This document shows, one piece after another, positions 43,201 through 61,882 of a stretch of 64,000 bases of DNA. The notes under the pieces are model-generated. The model worked only from the letters and a program-made list of their open reading frames with translations, made no database searches and was not told the origin of the DNA. Source of the DNA: Malaya genurostris (taxonomy: Eukaryota > Arthropoda > Insecta > Diptera > Culicidae); assembly GCF_030247185.1 (NCBI RefSeq), contig NC_080570.1, positions 78,177,840 to 78,241,839 on the forward strand, read 5' to 3'. A program made the position numbers and the translations under genes. The number at the start of each line of letters is the position of its first letter. The stretch's first letter is position 1.

Positions 43201-43485
43201 ATTGATTTTGTTTTGGAGTATGTGAGGGGGAGAGTCGCCGAGAGGTACAGGGAGATAATGTGGAGAATCCCCCGGGCCAGGACTTTCTCAGGGAGGGCGG
43301 AAATTCATAGTAAAATATAAAATAACCCAAATTTGTGTATCGTTGCGACCGACCTACAAAATGGTCATACCAATACATGCACAAACAGCACACTCAGTCA
43401 AAGCGTACACGTGGGAAATACACGGAGGGTTTATATTGCAATCCCCCCGGGCCCGTATTTTCTCTCGGTGGCCCTGTATGTGGTA
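43201..43485. repeat. Pair of CCCCCGGGCC-containing repeats
   Basis: AATCCCCCGGGCCAGGACTT TCTCAGGGAGGGC (about 43266) and AATCCCCCCGGGCCCGTATT TTCTCTCGGTGGCCC (about 43440) are related direct repeats about 170 bp apart. GC-rich islands in AT-rich DNA. Confidence 0.4.
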
Positions 43486-44790
43486 CATATTAAAACAGCA
43501 GATTTTTCTCTTTGTTACTTTAAAGTTTAAGGTACATTGTATCTAGCGCAATACTTTATTGCTGTAAAATGTTATTTAACAACAGTTCCTTTTATGTAGA
43601 AAGTAGGTCATCCTGTAACAAATTACAACTTAAGTGGAGTCTGGAGAAAATCTTTATCTTTCAGCAGCTGCCAGATTCATATGGGTGGTCTATAATATAA
43701 ATGAAACTGAAACAAACGTATCCGCAGCAAGCCGTTTTAGTTTTATTTATTCGAACAGTTCTACTGTGAATAGATATAAGAAACTGCTGCCAGTGTATTT
43801 TATTATAAATTCTAGATTTAAATTTTAAAACTGACATAAGTTATGCGTCTAGAACTAGAACACTCCTGAACATGCCCTTAGCTTTTATTTTTCATGTTTG
43901 TCTGTTATACAGGTCGAATAACACAGATGTACTACTGAATAATATCGTATTAAAATCTTCATGGGCAATTTATTGCAGAATTCTGCTTCTTCAAGAGAAA
44001 AATTACACACGTAATGTGTTCTTTTTGCAAACCTTGTCGTCCTTCGAATGTCTGCAAGTGGTCTTGAGAAGTTCATTCGCATGATCAGGTTTACAGCAAG
44101 CATTTAATCGCAGGAAAATCAGCTAGAACAGTTTGTATGCTAAAGGTTGTTTTTACATTGACGCGAACGGCTTCTACTACTGCCAATACCATTGCGTTGC
44201 AGTAAGTCTTTGCCCATAATTGCCTCATACAATTTTCGCTTTCATATGCCAACTGACAAGTAGTCTAGGAGTGAATATGAAAACGTGCAATACTAAAGTT
44301 AGCTATTTGACATTGGCAATAATTAGTATCCAGCCAAATGCATTTGAACATAGTCATAATGACTCTCTTGAGTGCGAATGTTGCATGTTCTTTTCGTTTC
44401 GCAAGGATTCTGACAGATTTAATATGCTCGTACACACAAAAAATAACGCTAGGCTTATAGAACACATTTTTTTTATTAACAGATGCATTTAATTATGTGA
44501 AAAACTATACAATAATTAAAAAGAATCTTATTTGATGATTTTTTGTGATTTTTTTCATGTATTGAAATCACATCACACTGTTTATCTAACTATTTACTCA
44601 TTTTCAATTTCATGTTGATCATGAAATTCAGTAATTCACATGCTCTTTTCCGAAATTCGTTAAAATAATATTCACATATCTCGGTAAAGAGCGTTGTTTT
44701 ACCAAAGTTTGGAGCTTGTCAGTAGACAACAAATATACCAAAATCAGTGAATCCGTTTGCCGAGATTTCGAACAGTGGGTTAGCTTTTAC
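43486..44790. other. Anonymous AT-rich DNA
   Basis: Short frames only. None shows a recognised domain. Confidence 0.35.
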
Positions 44791-44799
44791 TGAGACTCA

Positions 44800-45130
44800 G
44801 TGAAACACTTGTCTTTTAATGTCTCTTGTCGTTTTTGCAAAGCACCACAACGCCATTGCTCGTGGACTGAAAAATAAAGAATGAAAAAATTAGTGAGGGC
44901 TTTTCGCAACAGTGCATTTCTTCGACTTCCTTTACGACGAACTAAATACGGTGCTAACAATGCTATTATTGGCTTGCAGAGATCATTCAACCGCGTTTCA
45001 TCAGGATTTGACTTCAATCTATCACGCAGTAGGATACTTGGTAATTTTTTATATATTACTAGAAATTATCATTAGGACCATATTGTGTCTGTTGATTATA
45101 CCTAAATAAATAAATAAATAAATAATAATA
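44800..45130 (+). pseudogene. 3' end of a jockey-type LINE
   Basis: From 44881, RNSAFLRLPLRRTKYGANNA then GLQRSFNRVSSGFDFNLSRS matches the extreme carboxyl end of jockey-like ORF2 (compare FNHCSNSFDFNLSR at 38.3 kb). A stop (45073-45075) and an AAATAAATAAATAAAT tail at 45106-45124 follow. Severely 5' truncated. Confidence 0.75.
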
Positions 45131-45288
45131 ATGTCTTCTTTTCCAATATACTTACAACAATCTGATTATTTCCAGGTAGTGGCGTTGAGAAGCACTAGAA
45201 ATAATAATACCGAGCTCTTAGCTATGTAAATTTCGGCATTTTTTTGTCGAGATTCAGCAATAAAATTTAAGTGTGTACTGTCTGTATG

Positions 45289-45400
45289 CCCTCTTAGCAA
45301 GCGATCATATTTTGTTGGTCGTTGAGTGCCCTTTTTGAAAAAAATGGTCAACGGTGGTCCTTCGTTGATCCAATGAAAGTCCAATCAAGATGGTTTGCCA
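45289..45400. mobile_element. CCC...GGG MITE, fragment
   Basis: CCCTCTTAGCAAGCGATCA, GTTGGTCGTTGAGTGCC, then GGTCAACGGTGGTCCTTCGT and GAAAGTCCAATCAA. One end and part of the body of the family at 38953 and 57201, with internal deletion. Confidence 0.6.
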
Positions 45401-46929
45401 AAACGCGTACAGGCCGCGTACAATTTTCCATCTGGAAAAACTCTAAATTCTTGCTGCAGATTTATAACGATTGCCCACGCTACAAACTCCTAGCGATTAT
45501 TGACGATAAAAGAAAAGATAAACGTGTGTGGGCCAATTGAAGATGTTTGAACACAACTAAATAACCGAACATGCAATTTGAAGCAATTGACGAAATTTGG
45601 ATGTCGTTTCGAGAAAAATTTACACAAACCTCGTCCAAAGAATCCTTCAAAGGTATAGCATGGGAAATGCTAATGAAAAATTTAAGTCGAAAAAAAGAAA
45701 ACATCCTTCTAATTCGAATGGAATTGTTCCAAAAAGTAGAGAGCCATACAGTTTTGGTGTTTGAGTTAACGGTGTTAATTTGAAATGGCAGCACACCTCA
45801 ATCCTGTTGTCTCTGAATAGAATTTCAGCGCATTGAGACAGCAAGAATTATATTTATCGTGGAGATATGATCCACAAGTCTGATTTTTTAGGAAAACAAC
45901 GAATCATCGTTCTATAATTTGACTTGAGGGCATTGAACCCAAATTTATATATCGATAAATGGAAACCTGCATGCTGTTCATTTGGCGGCCTTACTTAATT
46001 GAATATGTGATTCGAAATAAAGAAACACAAAAATCAAGTAGGCTCAGTGAAATTTTTGTACAAATAAGCTCGTTTGGCGCCAAATGATTTTATTAATAAT
46101 CTGGAAATTAAACTTACAATTACCTAATTTTTTCTCTAAAGTCAGCTAGCATTGTACAACTCCATACACGCCAAACAATCATCGGAGATCTAGCATGCAT
46201 TAAGTGGAGAATTTCCAATTCCACGTACGGCGAGAGAATTATGCAATTCCGCCTGGTCAATTTTGACAGCAGCCGGAATGCAACCAGGCTTCTGCCGGTT
46301 GCCAGAATTTCTTACAAGTGGAACGGTTTGTGGCTTGCGAAGCAGATCATGTTCTAGGAAACCGGTACCCCCATTATTCTCAGCAGAACAAGAAGAACAT
46401 AGCTCCCTATATCTGTTTTAGTGTTGATAATTTTCATATCTTGTTTGTTTGGTTTGTGTAGAATACGGCATGTACTTTCACTTACGACCATGATTGAACG
46501 CATTGAACGTTACACGATGACAAACACCGACACTCCGATTAAAATTTGCACGATCGATTCATACAGGGCCGGAAAACATGTTAAGCCCAGGTGGGTAATT
46601 TTCCGTACGGGGGGTACGATCCATCATTTCGAAGAATTAATGTATAAGTAGAAATGAGAAAGGTAATTTTTTTAAAAGAATTTTGTTTCGGTATAACTTT
46701 GCATGGGACACGTCAATTCGAAATCTAAAGTATTTTCGGTATGTTGTTTTGAAACAAAATAACGCATTTAAACAACGAATACAACATAAAACTACTAACT
46801 AGTTTCAAAATCACTGATAAAAGGTGCTGGACTCATTCATCCAGTTCTCCATGATCGGAAACCAATGTCTTGGTATTACAATCCTTTTGAAGAACTATTT
46901 GACAGACTTCGCACCCAACTCATAGCGTA
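45401..46929. other. Anonymous DNA
   Basis: Frames at 45480-45794 (-) and 46421-46651 (+) show no recognised domain. Confidence 0.35.
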
Positions 46930-47340
46930 CAGAAACATTGCATGACTGGTGCTACGATCCTACTGACACTAATACCGTTTCCGTTTTTGAACCTAGACGC
47001 GGGCTACTCTGACTCCGAGTAAAACGAACACGTGGTACGTGCCCTGAACAACAACTCATGAAAAAAGAAAAAAATAAACAAACTCGGCTGGATGCGTGGT
47101 GCGACCCGAGAAAATTTTCAGAGCGAAACTACGCGATTGGAGTCCGATCTAGAGCGACCTCAGGTTGCTAAAACAAACATATCAAACGTTGTTTGGGCGA
47201 CTTTGGGTCAGCTTTCGGGCTGCTCTGATCAATAAAAGAAAACGGTACAAGAATCCTTCCAGATCGGGACTCGAACATACGACAACTGGCTCATAAGATC
47301 AGCCCCCTGTGCATTGAACCGCCAACTCATGATCCAGGTC
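46930..47340 (-). mobile_element. tRNA-derived SINE with an internal insertion
   Basis: On the minus strand the head (47335-47255) reads GGCGGTTCAATGCACAGGGG, CTTATGAGCCAGTTGTCG and GTTCGAGTCCCGATCTGG, a tRNA-like A-box/B-box arrangement. The body (46975-46930) reads AGTGTCAGTAGGATCGTAGC, as at 30.4 kb. Between them about 270 bp (46976-47245) is inserted, bounded by ACCGTTTCCGTTTTT and its approximate inverse AAAAGAAAACGGT. Confidence 0.6.
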
Positions 47341-47469
47341 ATCAAGAATTTTCTCGAATACGAAGAAACAGCTGATTTTCGATCCAAATGTGTATCGCAC
47401 GGGTATCGAACGGCGCACGAAACAAATTCATAAACAATTCAGAGATTAGATGCAGAGCACATAAATTGG

Positions 47470-48625
47470 ATATGGTTTTACGATCTTACGCGAAAATCCA
47501 TGTTCGGGTGCCATGTTCGCTCACAATAGAACAAAAGCAACAATGAATCAACGATCCAGAGAGCTGTTCGGCACTGTTTAGTCGCAATAAAAAGGATTTC
47601 TTGCGTTGGTATGAAACAATGTACGAAACATGGATCCAACATTTTTCTCCGGGTCATATCCGCATTCAGACGGAGAAAGCCATCCAAAAACGCAACAGGT
47701 AGCTGGAACAATCGTAGCGTCAGTTTTTAGATGGTCGATTATAATTAAAGAGCAAGACTCTTTGCAAGCGTATGAGTAATGTCAACAATGTGTGCGTAAA
47801 AACAAATTCCGGCGCTTCTTCTCCTGATTTTAATCAATAAATCTTCCATATGGTTGAAAAATAAATCAATCGGATCATTCTGCTTAAAATTACAATTCAA
47901 GGAAGGCGAAAATCTTAGTCTGAAACTCTGCCGCTTTCCTTAAAACTATTTATTTTTCCGGAAAACTGCTTTTTAAACCGAAAATATTTTATAAAAGCAA
48001 TTTTTCATCAAATGTTGGTAAAAAATTTATCAAAACTGATATTTCATCAAAAAAGTCTGGCTTAACGTTCGTTTGAGAATAAATTATTGCTAAAAAAGAT
48101 TGTTTGAAACTCAATCGTGCAAGCCAATTTGATAAACTGGTTGCACTGCATGTATGAATACATATGATCTATGACATACGTACCACATAAAATGTACGTA
48201 ATACACAAATTACCAACACAAGTCAACTTGGTTTACTCTTGATCCTTAACATCGAATATTTTAGAAAGGAACGTACGATCAAGAGCGATAATTTGAATTA
48301 TTGATGCGTTTAAAAAGCGAAATCGAATAAACAGTCTCATACGAGGAAGAAACAATTATCTTTAACCAAAACAATGCACCGTGCCACAAGTCAATAAAAC
48401 AATGGCCAAATTGAACGAATTGGGCTCCGATCTGTTTCCTCATCCACCATGTTCTCAATAACCTAGCCCCCAGCGACTACTGATCTCAAAAAGACACTCC
48501 AAAAACAATATTTGGCTGGAATGAGAGAGTCATCGTCGCAACTGAAGCCTATTTTGAGGCCATAGATAATACATTAAATTAGTAAGAAAAGTTGTTTTCC
48601 TTCTCTACGGCAACATCGAACGAGT
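47470..48625 (+). pseudogene. Highly decayed mariner in two pieces
   Basis: 47480-47760 reads KKDFLRWYETMYETWIQHFS (first catalytic Asp changed to Tyr: MYETW), then TEKAIQKRNR and ASVFRWSIIIKE after a frame change. 48340-48620 reads IIFNQNNAPCHKSIKTMAKL (second Asp changed to Asn) and NELGSDLFPHPP, then multiple stops. 47770-48340 between them is unrelated or too decayed. Much older than the mariner at 32.5 kb. Confidence 0.7.
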
Positions 48626-51600
48626 GTAAGTCGACGGTTGAGTACTGTTTTATTTGCATTGATGAGATACCCAAGCTCAACTCCTCTACTAGAAGGTGAA
48701 TGTTAAGTTACTAAAAGACTTCTGCTTGCTTGTCACTTCTTACCTTACTGTTATATATCTTCACATCCTTACTCTACCTTGAGTACTCGTATTTTATAAT
48801 TTTGATTTTGTTTATTATTCCGTGTTACAATAAAAATATTCTTATTGGTATAAATAATACTATTATTGCCATTGATTTTCGCTGGAAACTTCAGGTGAGT
48901 AATTCCTCTCCTTTGGAATTTTCGGGTGGGTAGTGGGTACCCAATAAAAGTACCCACCTCTTTCACCGGCCCTGGATTCATATGTAAATAGCTCTTTAAT
49001 TTAATGTGATTTATCATTTCAATACATAACCAAAACGATTTGTTTTTAAGATTTCATGTAAAAATTCACTAAGATGCGACATTAGATTATTTTTCTCCTA
49101 GCTTTGATGTGTTTTTCCTTTGTATGTGATGTGTTTTGCTATTGAATCGAACTACATGTTTAACACTTCATTTTCTAGTGGAAATGATTACAGCACAAAT
49201 GTATGTGCAAACACTTGATTCGGTCAACTGTGTTTCAATTGAAATCTATATGGAAAACAATGTGACATTCGTGCAAATTATTTTCAGTGCATAACGAACA
49301 CTTCCAAGATTGTCATGTACACCGAAATCTCTATTTACGAACAAACGGGGAAATGTACAGTTTTCCAAATCGCAAGAGTATTTGTATTTTCTTAGTTTGG
49401 CAAGAAAAATTATAAAAAAATGTCATGTTAACTTAAGTAAGAAATTAGAAATCCTAGATGGTGACAAACGAATTGTGAATATCATTGCTTCGGCTCTAAT
49501 AAATTTGAAGATTGCATTTTAATGTCATCGAAATCGGTCGTGTCACGTGCACAACCAGAACTTTTTTGTTCTCGTTTGTCCCATCTAATTTAATTTGTCG
49601 TACTTTAGTATGTACAGCTCCACAGTTACAATTCGGGAAGTGAAGGCGTAAATGTAGCAAAATTCATACAATCAATTTCACTTGTCACTTATTTTAAGCA
49701 GAGAAGGCTAAACAGATTTTATCAAATTTGAAGTTAAACTAAAATATAAGACCTTCCTGGCTTACTTTTTTTGTATTTAATGGTGGAATAATAGTCGGGA
49801 CATCTAGAGCCAAAATTACTGGGAGATGCATGCTAAAAATTTAAATATTTAGTGTGTACTTTTATAAGTAACGCTGTATTTAGAACTAAGCCCCCTGCAT
49901 AATTCCTGCAAAGTTCTAGAGTTGATGGTCAAATAAACCATCGTTTGTTGTACCGATCTTTGATTTACGACTCTGTAATCCTTGAAGTTAGTGAGTCTAA
50001 TGACCTTGGAATGGAACCTTACATCGATTCCACGAAGATAACTAAGCCAATTTTCACTAACTAGGATTCAAATTAAGGGGTCCATAGTTCTATTGACCGC
50101 TATTGAATATGGTTAGAATTGGTTTTCAGAATCATAGAGTAACGAGTATTGGAATTGATGTAATTGATGACGCATAATATGTTCCAAGTTCTTAAAACTG
50201 ATCTCGAAAATAACAAAATTCGTTTCGTAATTGATAAAATTTGTGCATATTACGATTCATATTTCTAAAACACAAACTTCAATTATCCAATGATTAAATT
50301 CTATGAAGTAATACCATCGGCTTATCATAGCAAACGAAGTATGCCGTTATATTTGTAGGTTGCATAAAAAGGTATGCAAATGTTTTGTTTTCTACCGGTT
50401 ATACAGATTTAATGAGCTACTAACAAAGATGAGAAAGGTATTGTTGTTAGAATAGTTTCCCATCATTGCACCAAGTGTACATTATTTTAAACTTTGTCGC
50501 ATCTCACTCAGCTAAAATGCTATAAAACAAAGTACCGCATTGCGAATACATTCCTTTATACATAAAATACAATTCATAGTCGTATCGGGAAATAATACTG
50601 TCGGTTCATGTACCTTTGCAACGCGCACATCTTATCATAAAACCATTGTAGTGAAATGTAGTTCTATCAGAGGAATATATCGAAATTATTTGTCCGAAAT
50701 TTTACTGAATGCATGAGGATCATGGGTTTTCAAGACAGAAAATTAGCCCAGTTGTTGTTTTCAATTAGTCAAATACATACCAGGAAAATTAGGTCCGGAA
50801 TAGGTCATTTGAGCCAATTAAGTTGGGCTTCAGTATAAAACAATTATTTATTAGGAATTGAATTGCACAATCGTTTCATTACTGTTTAGTTTTAATTTTA
50901 ATATACTTTCAACAATCAAATAAATCTAAAATCCATTCAATGAACTCATACTCGCTATGGTGATTACATAGCTAGTTTACATTCGAATGAGAGGTGCTTT
51001 GAAAAAGTCAATATTTGTTTCAATATATTTATTATACAGATAGCTGTCCGATTTGAGTGCCAACGTTGTTGCGGCAACTTTAAAGTGATTCAAATAGATC
51101 CTTTCTTGATAGGAAATGAAATATTTAGAGTCGACTATTTTTCAAATAGAATAAATAACTTTTAAAAAAATTATAATAAGTGATGCGATGCGAGAAATCG
51201 CATTCAACTAATAACCCTTGAGGTATGTGGACGTTATTTGAAGGTATCACACCTCAATGCAAAAAAATGCACCTCCAGATGAAACTCAAAATTAGACAGG
51301 CGAGTAAATTGTTTAAAAAATTGAACGCGATCCTGCAATTTTAAAAGAAACGTTTTATTCATCATAAAAAAGCGGAATGGCATGTTTCTAATTCATTTTC
51401 TCGTCGTCGATTTTTACTTAGTGTATTATATTGATTTTTCTTAGATTATTTCGATAAATATGTTGATAAAAATAACAAGTATTTTACTTGTGCGTTCCTG
51501 TCAATTTGTTGACAATTTCATTTTTTTTAACTAAACTAAAATTTCGATTTTTATCCATTTTCAAAGAGTCAAATACTTTTAACATGGCCACTAATAATTT

Positions 51601-51970
51601 TTATGTTTCCTCTGGAAGCAGACTATTTTTCCAACTTCAAATGATTTTTGATCCGTGTCTGTTTGCTGTCTGCTTGTTTTACGTTTTGGTTTTAAATTTG
51701 CATTTTCAGAAAAAGCTTATATCATGCTAAAATTGATGTTGAGTTGAGCAAACATTTGGTAGACATTTGGTAGATAATTTATTCCTGTGTTAATCTTTTA
51801 AATCTTTATGACAATACTTTTCTTGATTTTTTCAGCAACATACAATGTTCATTTATTTTATTTGTTTGGTTCAATGTATGACGGTTCGTTTGGTTATTTT
51901 TGGTTTCACTTGGCTTATTATATGAGGGAGTCTAATTCCAATATGTATAAAAATAACAGTTTGCTCCATA
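48626..51970. other. Long anonymous AT-rich stretch
   Basis: Read on both strands; no domain, repeat match or inverted termini recognised. It is the largest stretch without obvious transposons, so it is a candidate for unique intergenic or intronic DNA. Confidence 0.4.
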
Positions 51971-51973
51971 AGA

Positions 51974-52580
<607 letters not shown>

Positions 52581-52581
52581 A

Positions 52582-53221
<640 letters not shown>

Positions 53222-53327
53222 GTTAATTAAGTGGGAACGGCGAGTTACTATTGGCTGAGGATATAATCTCGTAAATTTACATTCAGGGGTTAGCCAAATT
53301 TTGTGCTAGGGCACATAACTGTTTTTA

Positions 53328-53354
53328 ATATGTTTACGTTTCGTCTTAGGTCAG
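53328..53354 (-). ncRNA. Possible hammerhead 3' remnant
   Basis: On the minus strand, GACTGACCTAAGACGAAACG TAAAC resembles CUGAUGA-stem II-GAAACGUAAA of the 21.4-kb ribozyme, with three core bases lost. Fragment only. Confidence 0.3.
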
Positions 53355-53384
53355 TCTATTTAAATGGCAGGAGAAAACCATTAC

Positions 53385-53998
53385 TACACCACTAGGTGGA
53401 TTAGGAAGGTTTTGTTTTATAATTTTATAAATTGGTAACCAATGAACCGATTTTTTTCAATTTTCGGATATATTGTCAGAAATGTAAACAATTTCTAGAC
53501 AACAATTGGTCAGGCCATTTCTTAAAAAAGTGTGTATATAATTAAAATTTAAACTTTGACACTAATCACCTATAATTCCGGAACCGGAAGAGGGATTATG
53601 GAGAAGGATGAAATTTATCAGTTTTGTAAAGGACCATAAGGCCATTAATTTGAGTCTAAGTTTGTAAAATTCGGTTGCTCCATCTCTGAGAAAAGTTAGT
53701 ACATATATTTTCATTTATTTTGCACATTTTACCCCATAACTCCGAAAGTCAGATCCAAAAAAAAAACGAAATCATTATGGAACCTAAAGTTTGTTAAAAA
53801 CGGTTAGGCATCTTCGAAAAAAGTTGGAGCACTTATTTTCACAAATTTTTGCACATTTTCCACCTAATTCCGGAACCGGAAGTCGGATCCAAATAATATT
53901 CAGGAATTTGGTATGGGACCATAAGACCTTTCATTTAAATTTTAGTTTGTGAACATCAGTTAAGCCATCTCCAAGAAAACCTAGTGAGATTATTTGAC
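53385..53998 (+). repeat. Rep-A blocks, plus orientation
   Basis: An inverted terminal piece CACCACTAGGTGGATTAGG (53388-53406), then plus-orientation blocks (TTCCGGAACCGGAAG, CCTTTCATTTAAATT, CCATCTCCAAGAAAACCTAG) up to about 53998, where orientation flips. Confidence 0.55.
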
Positions 53999-56392
<2,394 letters not shown>

Positions 56393-56620
56393 TTATTGAA
56401 CACCCGTTATTACATTTTTTTAAGCATCTGACACTTTTCAAAATTGATTATACTGCCCATACTTGCACATCAATTCCATATTGAAAATCGGCATGTCGAG
56501 AAAAAGACGATCAAAATTTTATTTACAATTTCTTTTTATTTATTGTGCTACCTAATGCTAAATCATGGTATTATTACATGAAATATCGGTAATACACCTT
56601 TGCTATTCCAATATTGAAAC

Positions 56621-57776
56621 CAGTGTTGGTGATTGCCGAAAATTTAACAGAAGCTGCTATATTGCTATCTATATTGTATACAACATTTTCAATCCGGTAG
56701 AAGATGCTACAAGAACTCGAGTCTCTCAATGCATAAACCGTGAGAGAATTTTGCTACATTTCTTCGCTCCACTTCATACTCTGAGTATTTCACGCCCTTG
56801 AAAAAATTTAGTCTGATAATGATCGTTGCTGTGTGGAATTTCCCAAGAGAGAATCGCAAGTTGACAATTATCGCAGAAAATCGAATCGATGATTCAACTT
56901 GATGATTCTCATACTAGGTTGTAATATTTCAAAACCCTTGTGTGGAGCATTCACAGACATTTTCATAGACACAACCTTATGTGTTATATGCACACAGTTA
57001 GAATAAGCGACAATAGTAAAATGATTCTATCGCAATTATCAACTGCCTGTATAGAATCGGATCGCGAAACGAGAATAAGCGACCGTTTGTTGCTTCAGAG
57101 AGGATCCCCACAGCAGCATGCTTCTTTGATTCTCAGAAATGTCATCGAGAGAAATTCGCTCTCGTACTGGTGTCGATTCTATGTTAAATGAGCCATGCCA
57201 CCCACTTAGAAAAAAACGTTCAACGGTGGTCCTTCATTGGTCCAATACGTTGAATCATTGGTCCAATGAAAGTCCAATCAATCGTTCAACGGGAGGGCAA
57301 CACGGGACCTTCGTTTGCCGATTTTGAAACAGACCGTTGAACCGAATGCCATTTTTTTCGTTCAACAACCCCGGCAGACAGAGGTCCATTGTTGAGCCAT
57401 TTTTAACATGAGGAGTTGGAGTCCCGTTGGACTAGTTGTACTGCAGAATTTCTAAAGTTTTTTTCACTTATTTGTTTAAACTAACAATACATACCTGCAC
57501 AATACTTCTACTTCACGTAGAATAACAACAAATTTTCTTTCTATGTAAAGAAAACACTTAATTTTCACACTAACAACAACAAACCGTTTCAGCAAATTGA
57601 ACGAATATTTCCTGCAATATGTCGTTCAACGCGCTCAAAAACCAACAAAATTGAACGGCCTGCTGAGAGGGCTGGTTTTTGTTGTTGCGATGATTTCCGT
57701 TTCTCTTTGATGGCACTGATTCAATCGTTGAAGAGTTGCCAGTGAACGTTCTTTGATACGATAAAAGCCATCCTTG
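56621..57776 (+). mobile_element. hAT-type MITE copy 1, perfect 8-bp duplication, MITE nested inside
   Basis: ATTGAAAC is duplicated exactly at 56613-56620 and 57777-57784. Ends are CAGTGTTGGTGATTG and the inverse of CAAGGATGGCTTTTA. Without the nested MITE (57201-57671) it is about 685 bp and colinear, inverted, with 62995-63682. Short frames occur, but no transposase motif is present, so it is non-autonomous. Confidence 0.9.
57201..57671 (-). mobile_element. CCC...GGG MITE, full copy 2 (471 bp), nested
   Basis: CCCACTTAGAAAAAAACGTT to TTGAACGGCCTGCTGAGAGG G. Inverse of 38953-39441. The unoccupied site is visible in the other hAT MITE copy near 63100 (CAAAAACC|TGGCATGG). Confidence 0.9.
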
Positions 57777-57849
57777 ATTGAAACGAATGAAACTATTGAA
57801 ATTTGCACTGAATGGGACTGACATGCATTTGAGACAGACATGAGTTGAA

Positions 57850-58321
57850 TTTTTTTTCAAATTTTACTGAACAAACCCTCAGCTTTACGAGAGCGATGCT
57901 GATGATCCCCTTCAGGGTACATCTTCGGCGGTCCCTCATAGCTTCAGAAAGAGAAGAAATAAACATCCCTAGTAAGGGTTCGAAGGTGTCTTCTGGTGGG
58001 TCTCAAAAAATAAAAACAACTGGAAGTGATGGCAAAAAACCGGAGAAAAAAGCTCCAGGTCTTGGAAAATTAAATTTCGTGCAAGAATTTCCACCACTTC
58101 CTGGGACTTCAAAACCCCCGAAAGTCACTAAAGATCAATAGAAAATTTACCAAATACTGATACATTCTCTGATATCGTGGACTGGATCATGACTGTCTTC
58201 AATATTTCAGAACCCTTTTAAAAGTCTATTGATGGCTTTCATTCCTACAGTTAAAACATTTTTGAAGCAGTTGACTGCAAAATGGCCCCTGCTTTCGGCG
58301 ATCGTATCCTTCGATGGCTAA
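57850..58321 (+). pseudogene. Jockey-like LINE ORF1 carboxyl fragment
   Basis: The frame to 58138 ends GLGKLNFVQEFPPLPGTSKP... DQ stop. It continues, after one stop and a frame change, as ENLPNTDTFSDIVDWIMTVF, then NPFKSLLMAFIPTVKTFLKQ and LTAKWPLLSAIVSFDG, stopping at 58319-58321. The hydrophobic carboxyl end just before the ORF1 stop is typical of several mosquito jockey-type ORF1 proteins. The zinc-knuckle part is not present. Confidence 0.6.
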
Positions 58322-58339
58322 ATCACCCACCGAGGTCAC

Positions 58340-59240
58340 GGATACAATCGCGATAAAGTTCTGCCCACGACTACGGATTCCCGGACAAACTGATACGATT
58401 GGCAAGGTTACGATGGATCGAGTGATGTGCATTGTTCGAGTATCAGGGATAACATAAACTCGAGTCCCTTCGAAACTCTCAGAGGGTTACGGTAAGGTGA
58501 TGGCCTTTTGTGTCTGCTATTCAACGTTGCTTTAAAGGGTGTGATAAGAAGAGCGAGGATAGACACAAGTGGCACGATTTTCAGAAAGTCCGTCCATCTA
58601 CTTTGTTTGAATTCGAAATGGTCGACGAGTTCGTGTACTTGGGCTCACTGGTGACTGCCGATAATGACACCAGCAGAGAAATTCAGAGACGCATATTTTC
58701 AGGAAATCGTGCTTACTTTGAAACTGCGCAAGATGCTTCGATCTAGGGAAATTCGCCGTCGTACGAAGTTAACTATCTACAAAACGCTGATTAGACCGGT
58801 TATCTTCTACGGGTACGAGTCCTGGACAATGTGGAGGATCAACGTGCACTGTGTGTTTTTGAACGAAAGGTGTTGCGAACCATCTTTGGCGGAGTGGGGA
58901 TGAAAGACGGTACGTGGAGAAGGCCATAAATTGCACCAGTTGCTGGGAGGACCAACCCTCGTACAAACGGCCAAGGTCGGGCGTTTACAGTGGGCCGGGC
59001 ATGTTGTTAGAATGTCGGAGAACAACCCGGTTGAAATGATCCTTGATAATGATCCGACCGGTATAAGAAGAAGAGGCGCGCAGCGGGCAAGATGGATCGA
59101 TCAAATTGAGGACGACCAGCGGACTCTTTGCAGCTACCGAGGCGGCGGCGAAGAGCAATGAATCGAGTTGAATGGAGACGCCTCCTGTATACAGCAGAGA
59201 CCCGCGTGGTCTACGACTGAAAGAGTAAGAGTAAGTAAAT
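58340..59240 (+). pseudogene. RTE/CR1-like LINE reverse transcriptase fragment
   Basis: SSPFETLRGLR then GDGLLCLLFNVALKGVIRRA (RT motif B region, about 58460-58555) leads to SGTIFRKSVHLL. An internal deletion removes the catalytic ADD segment, and the sequence resumes at FEMVDEFVYLGSLVTADNDT. Frameshifts follow, through KLTIYKTLIRPVIFYGYE and GIRRRGAQRARWIDQIEDD. It ends in a GAGTAAGAGTAAGTAA tail (59223-59238). Same family as 1925-2620. Inactive. Confidence 0.8.
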
Positions 59241-59309
59241 GGCAAGGGAAAGACATTATCACACTGCTAAGTAGATTAAGAAGGTGCTTTTTTTCTGCAC
59301 ACTTATATA
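59241..59309 (-). repeat. Rep-A terminal fragment
   Basis: ATTATCACACTGCTAAGTAG ATTAAGAAGG is an inverted Rep-A end, lying against the (TA)n tract. Confidence 0.45.
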
Positions 59310-61852
<2,543 letters not shown>

Positions 61853-61860
61853 AAACTCGC

Positions 61861-61880
61861 AATCCCACTTCTGACACCAA
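61861..61880 (-). promoter_or_regulatory. Primer-binding site of the gypsy element
   Basis: Immediately after the 5' LTR the minus strand reads TTGGTGTCAGAAGTGGGATT, starting with the usual TGG two to three bases beyond the LTR end. The complementary tRNA was not identified. Confidence 0.6.
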
Positions 61881-61882
61881 AT

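Noticed and set aside
44881..45075. Small independent gene encoding an Arg-rich protein
   Set aside because: It matches the carboxyl end of jockey-type ORF2 and is followed by an A-rich tail, so it is a truncated LINE.
46976..47245. Separate MITE inside the SINE
   Set aside because: Ends ACCGTTTCCG and its inverse are suggestive but imperfect, and I found no clear target duplication, so it is noted only within the SINE entry.
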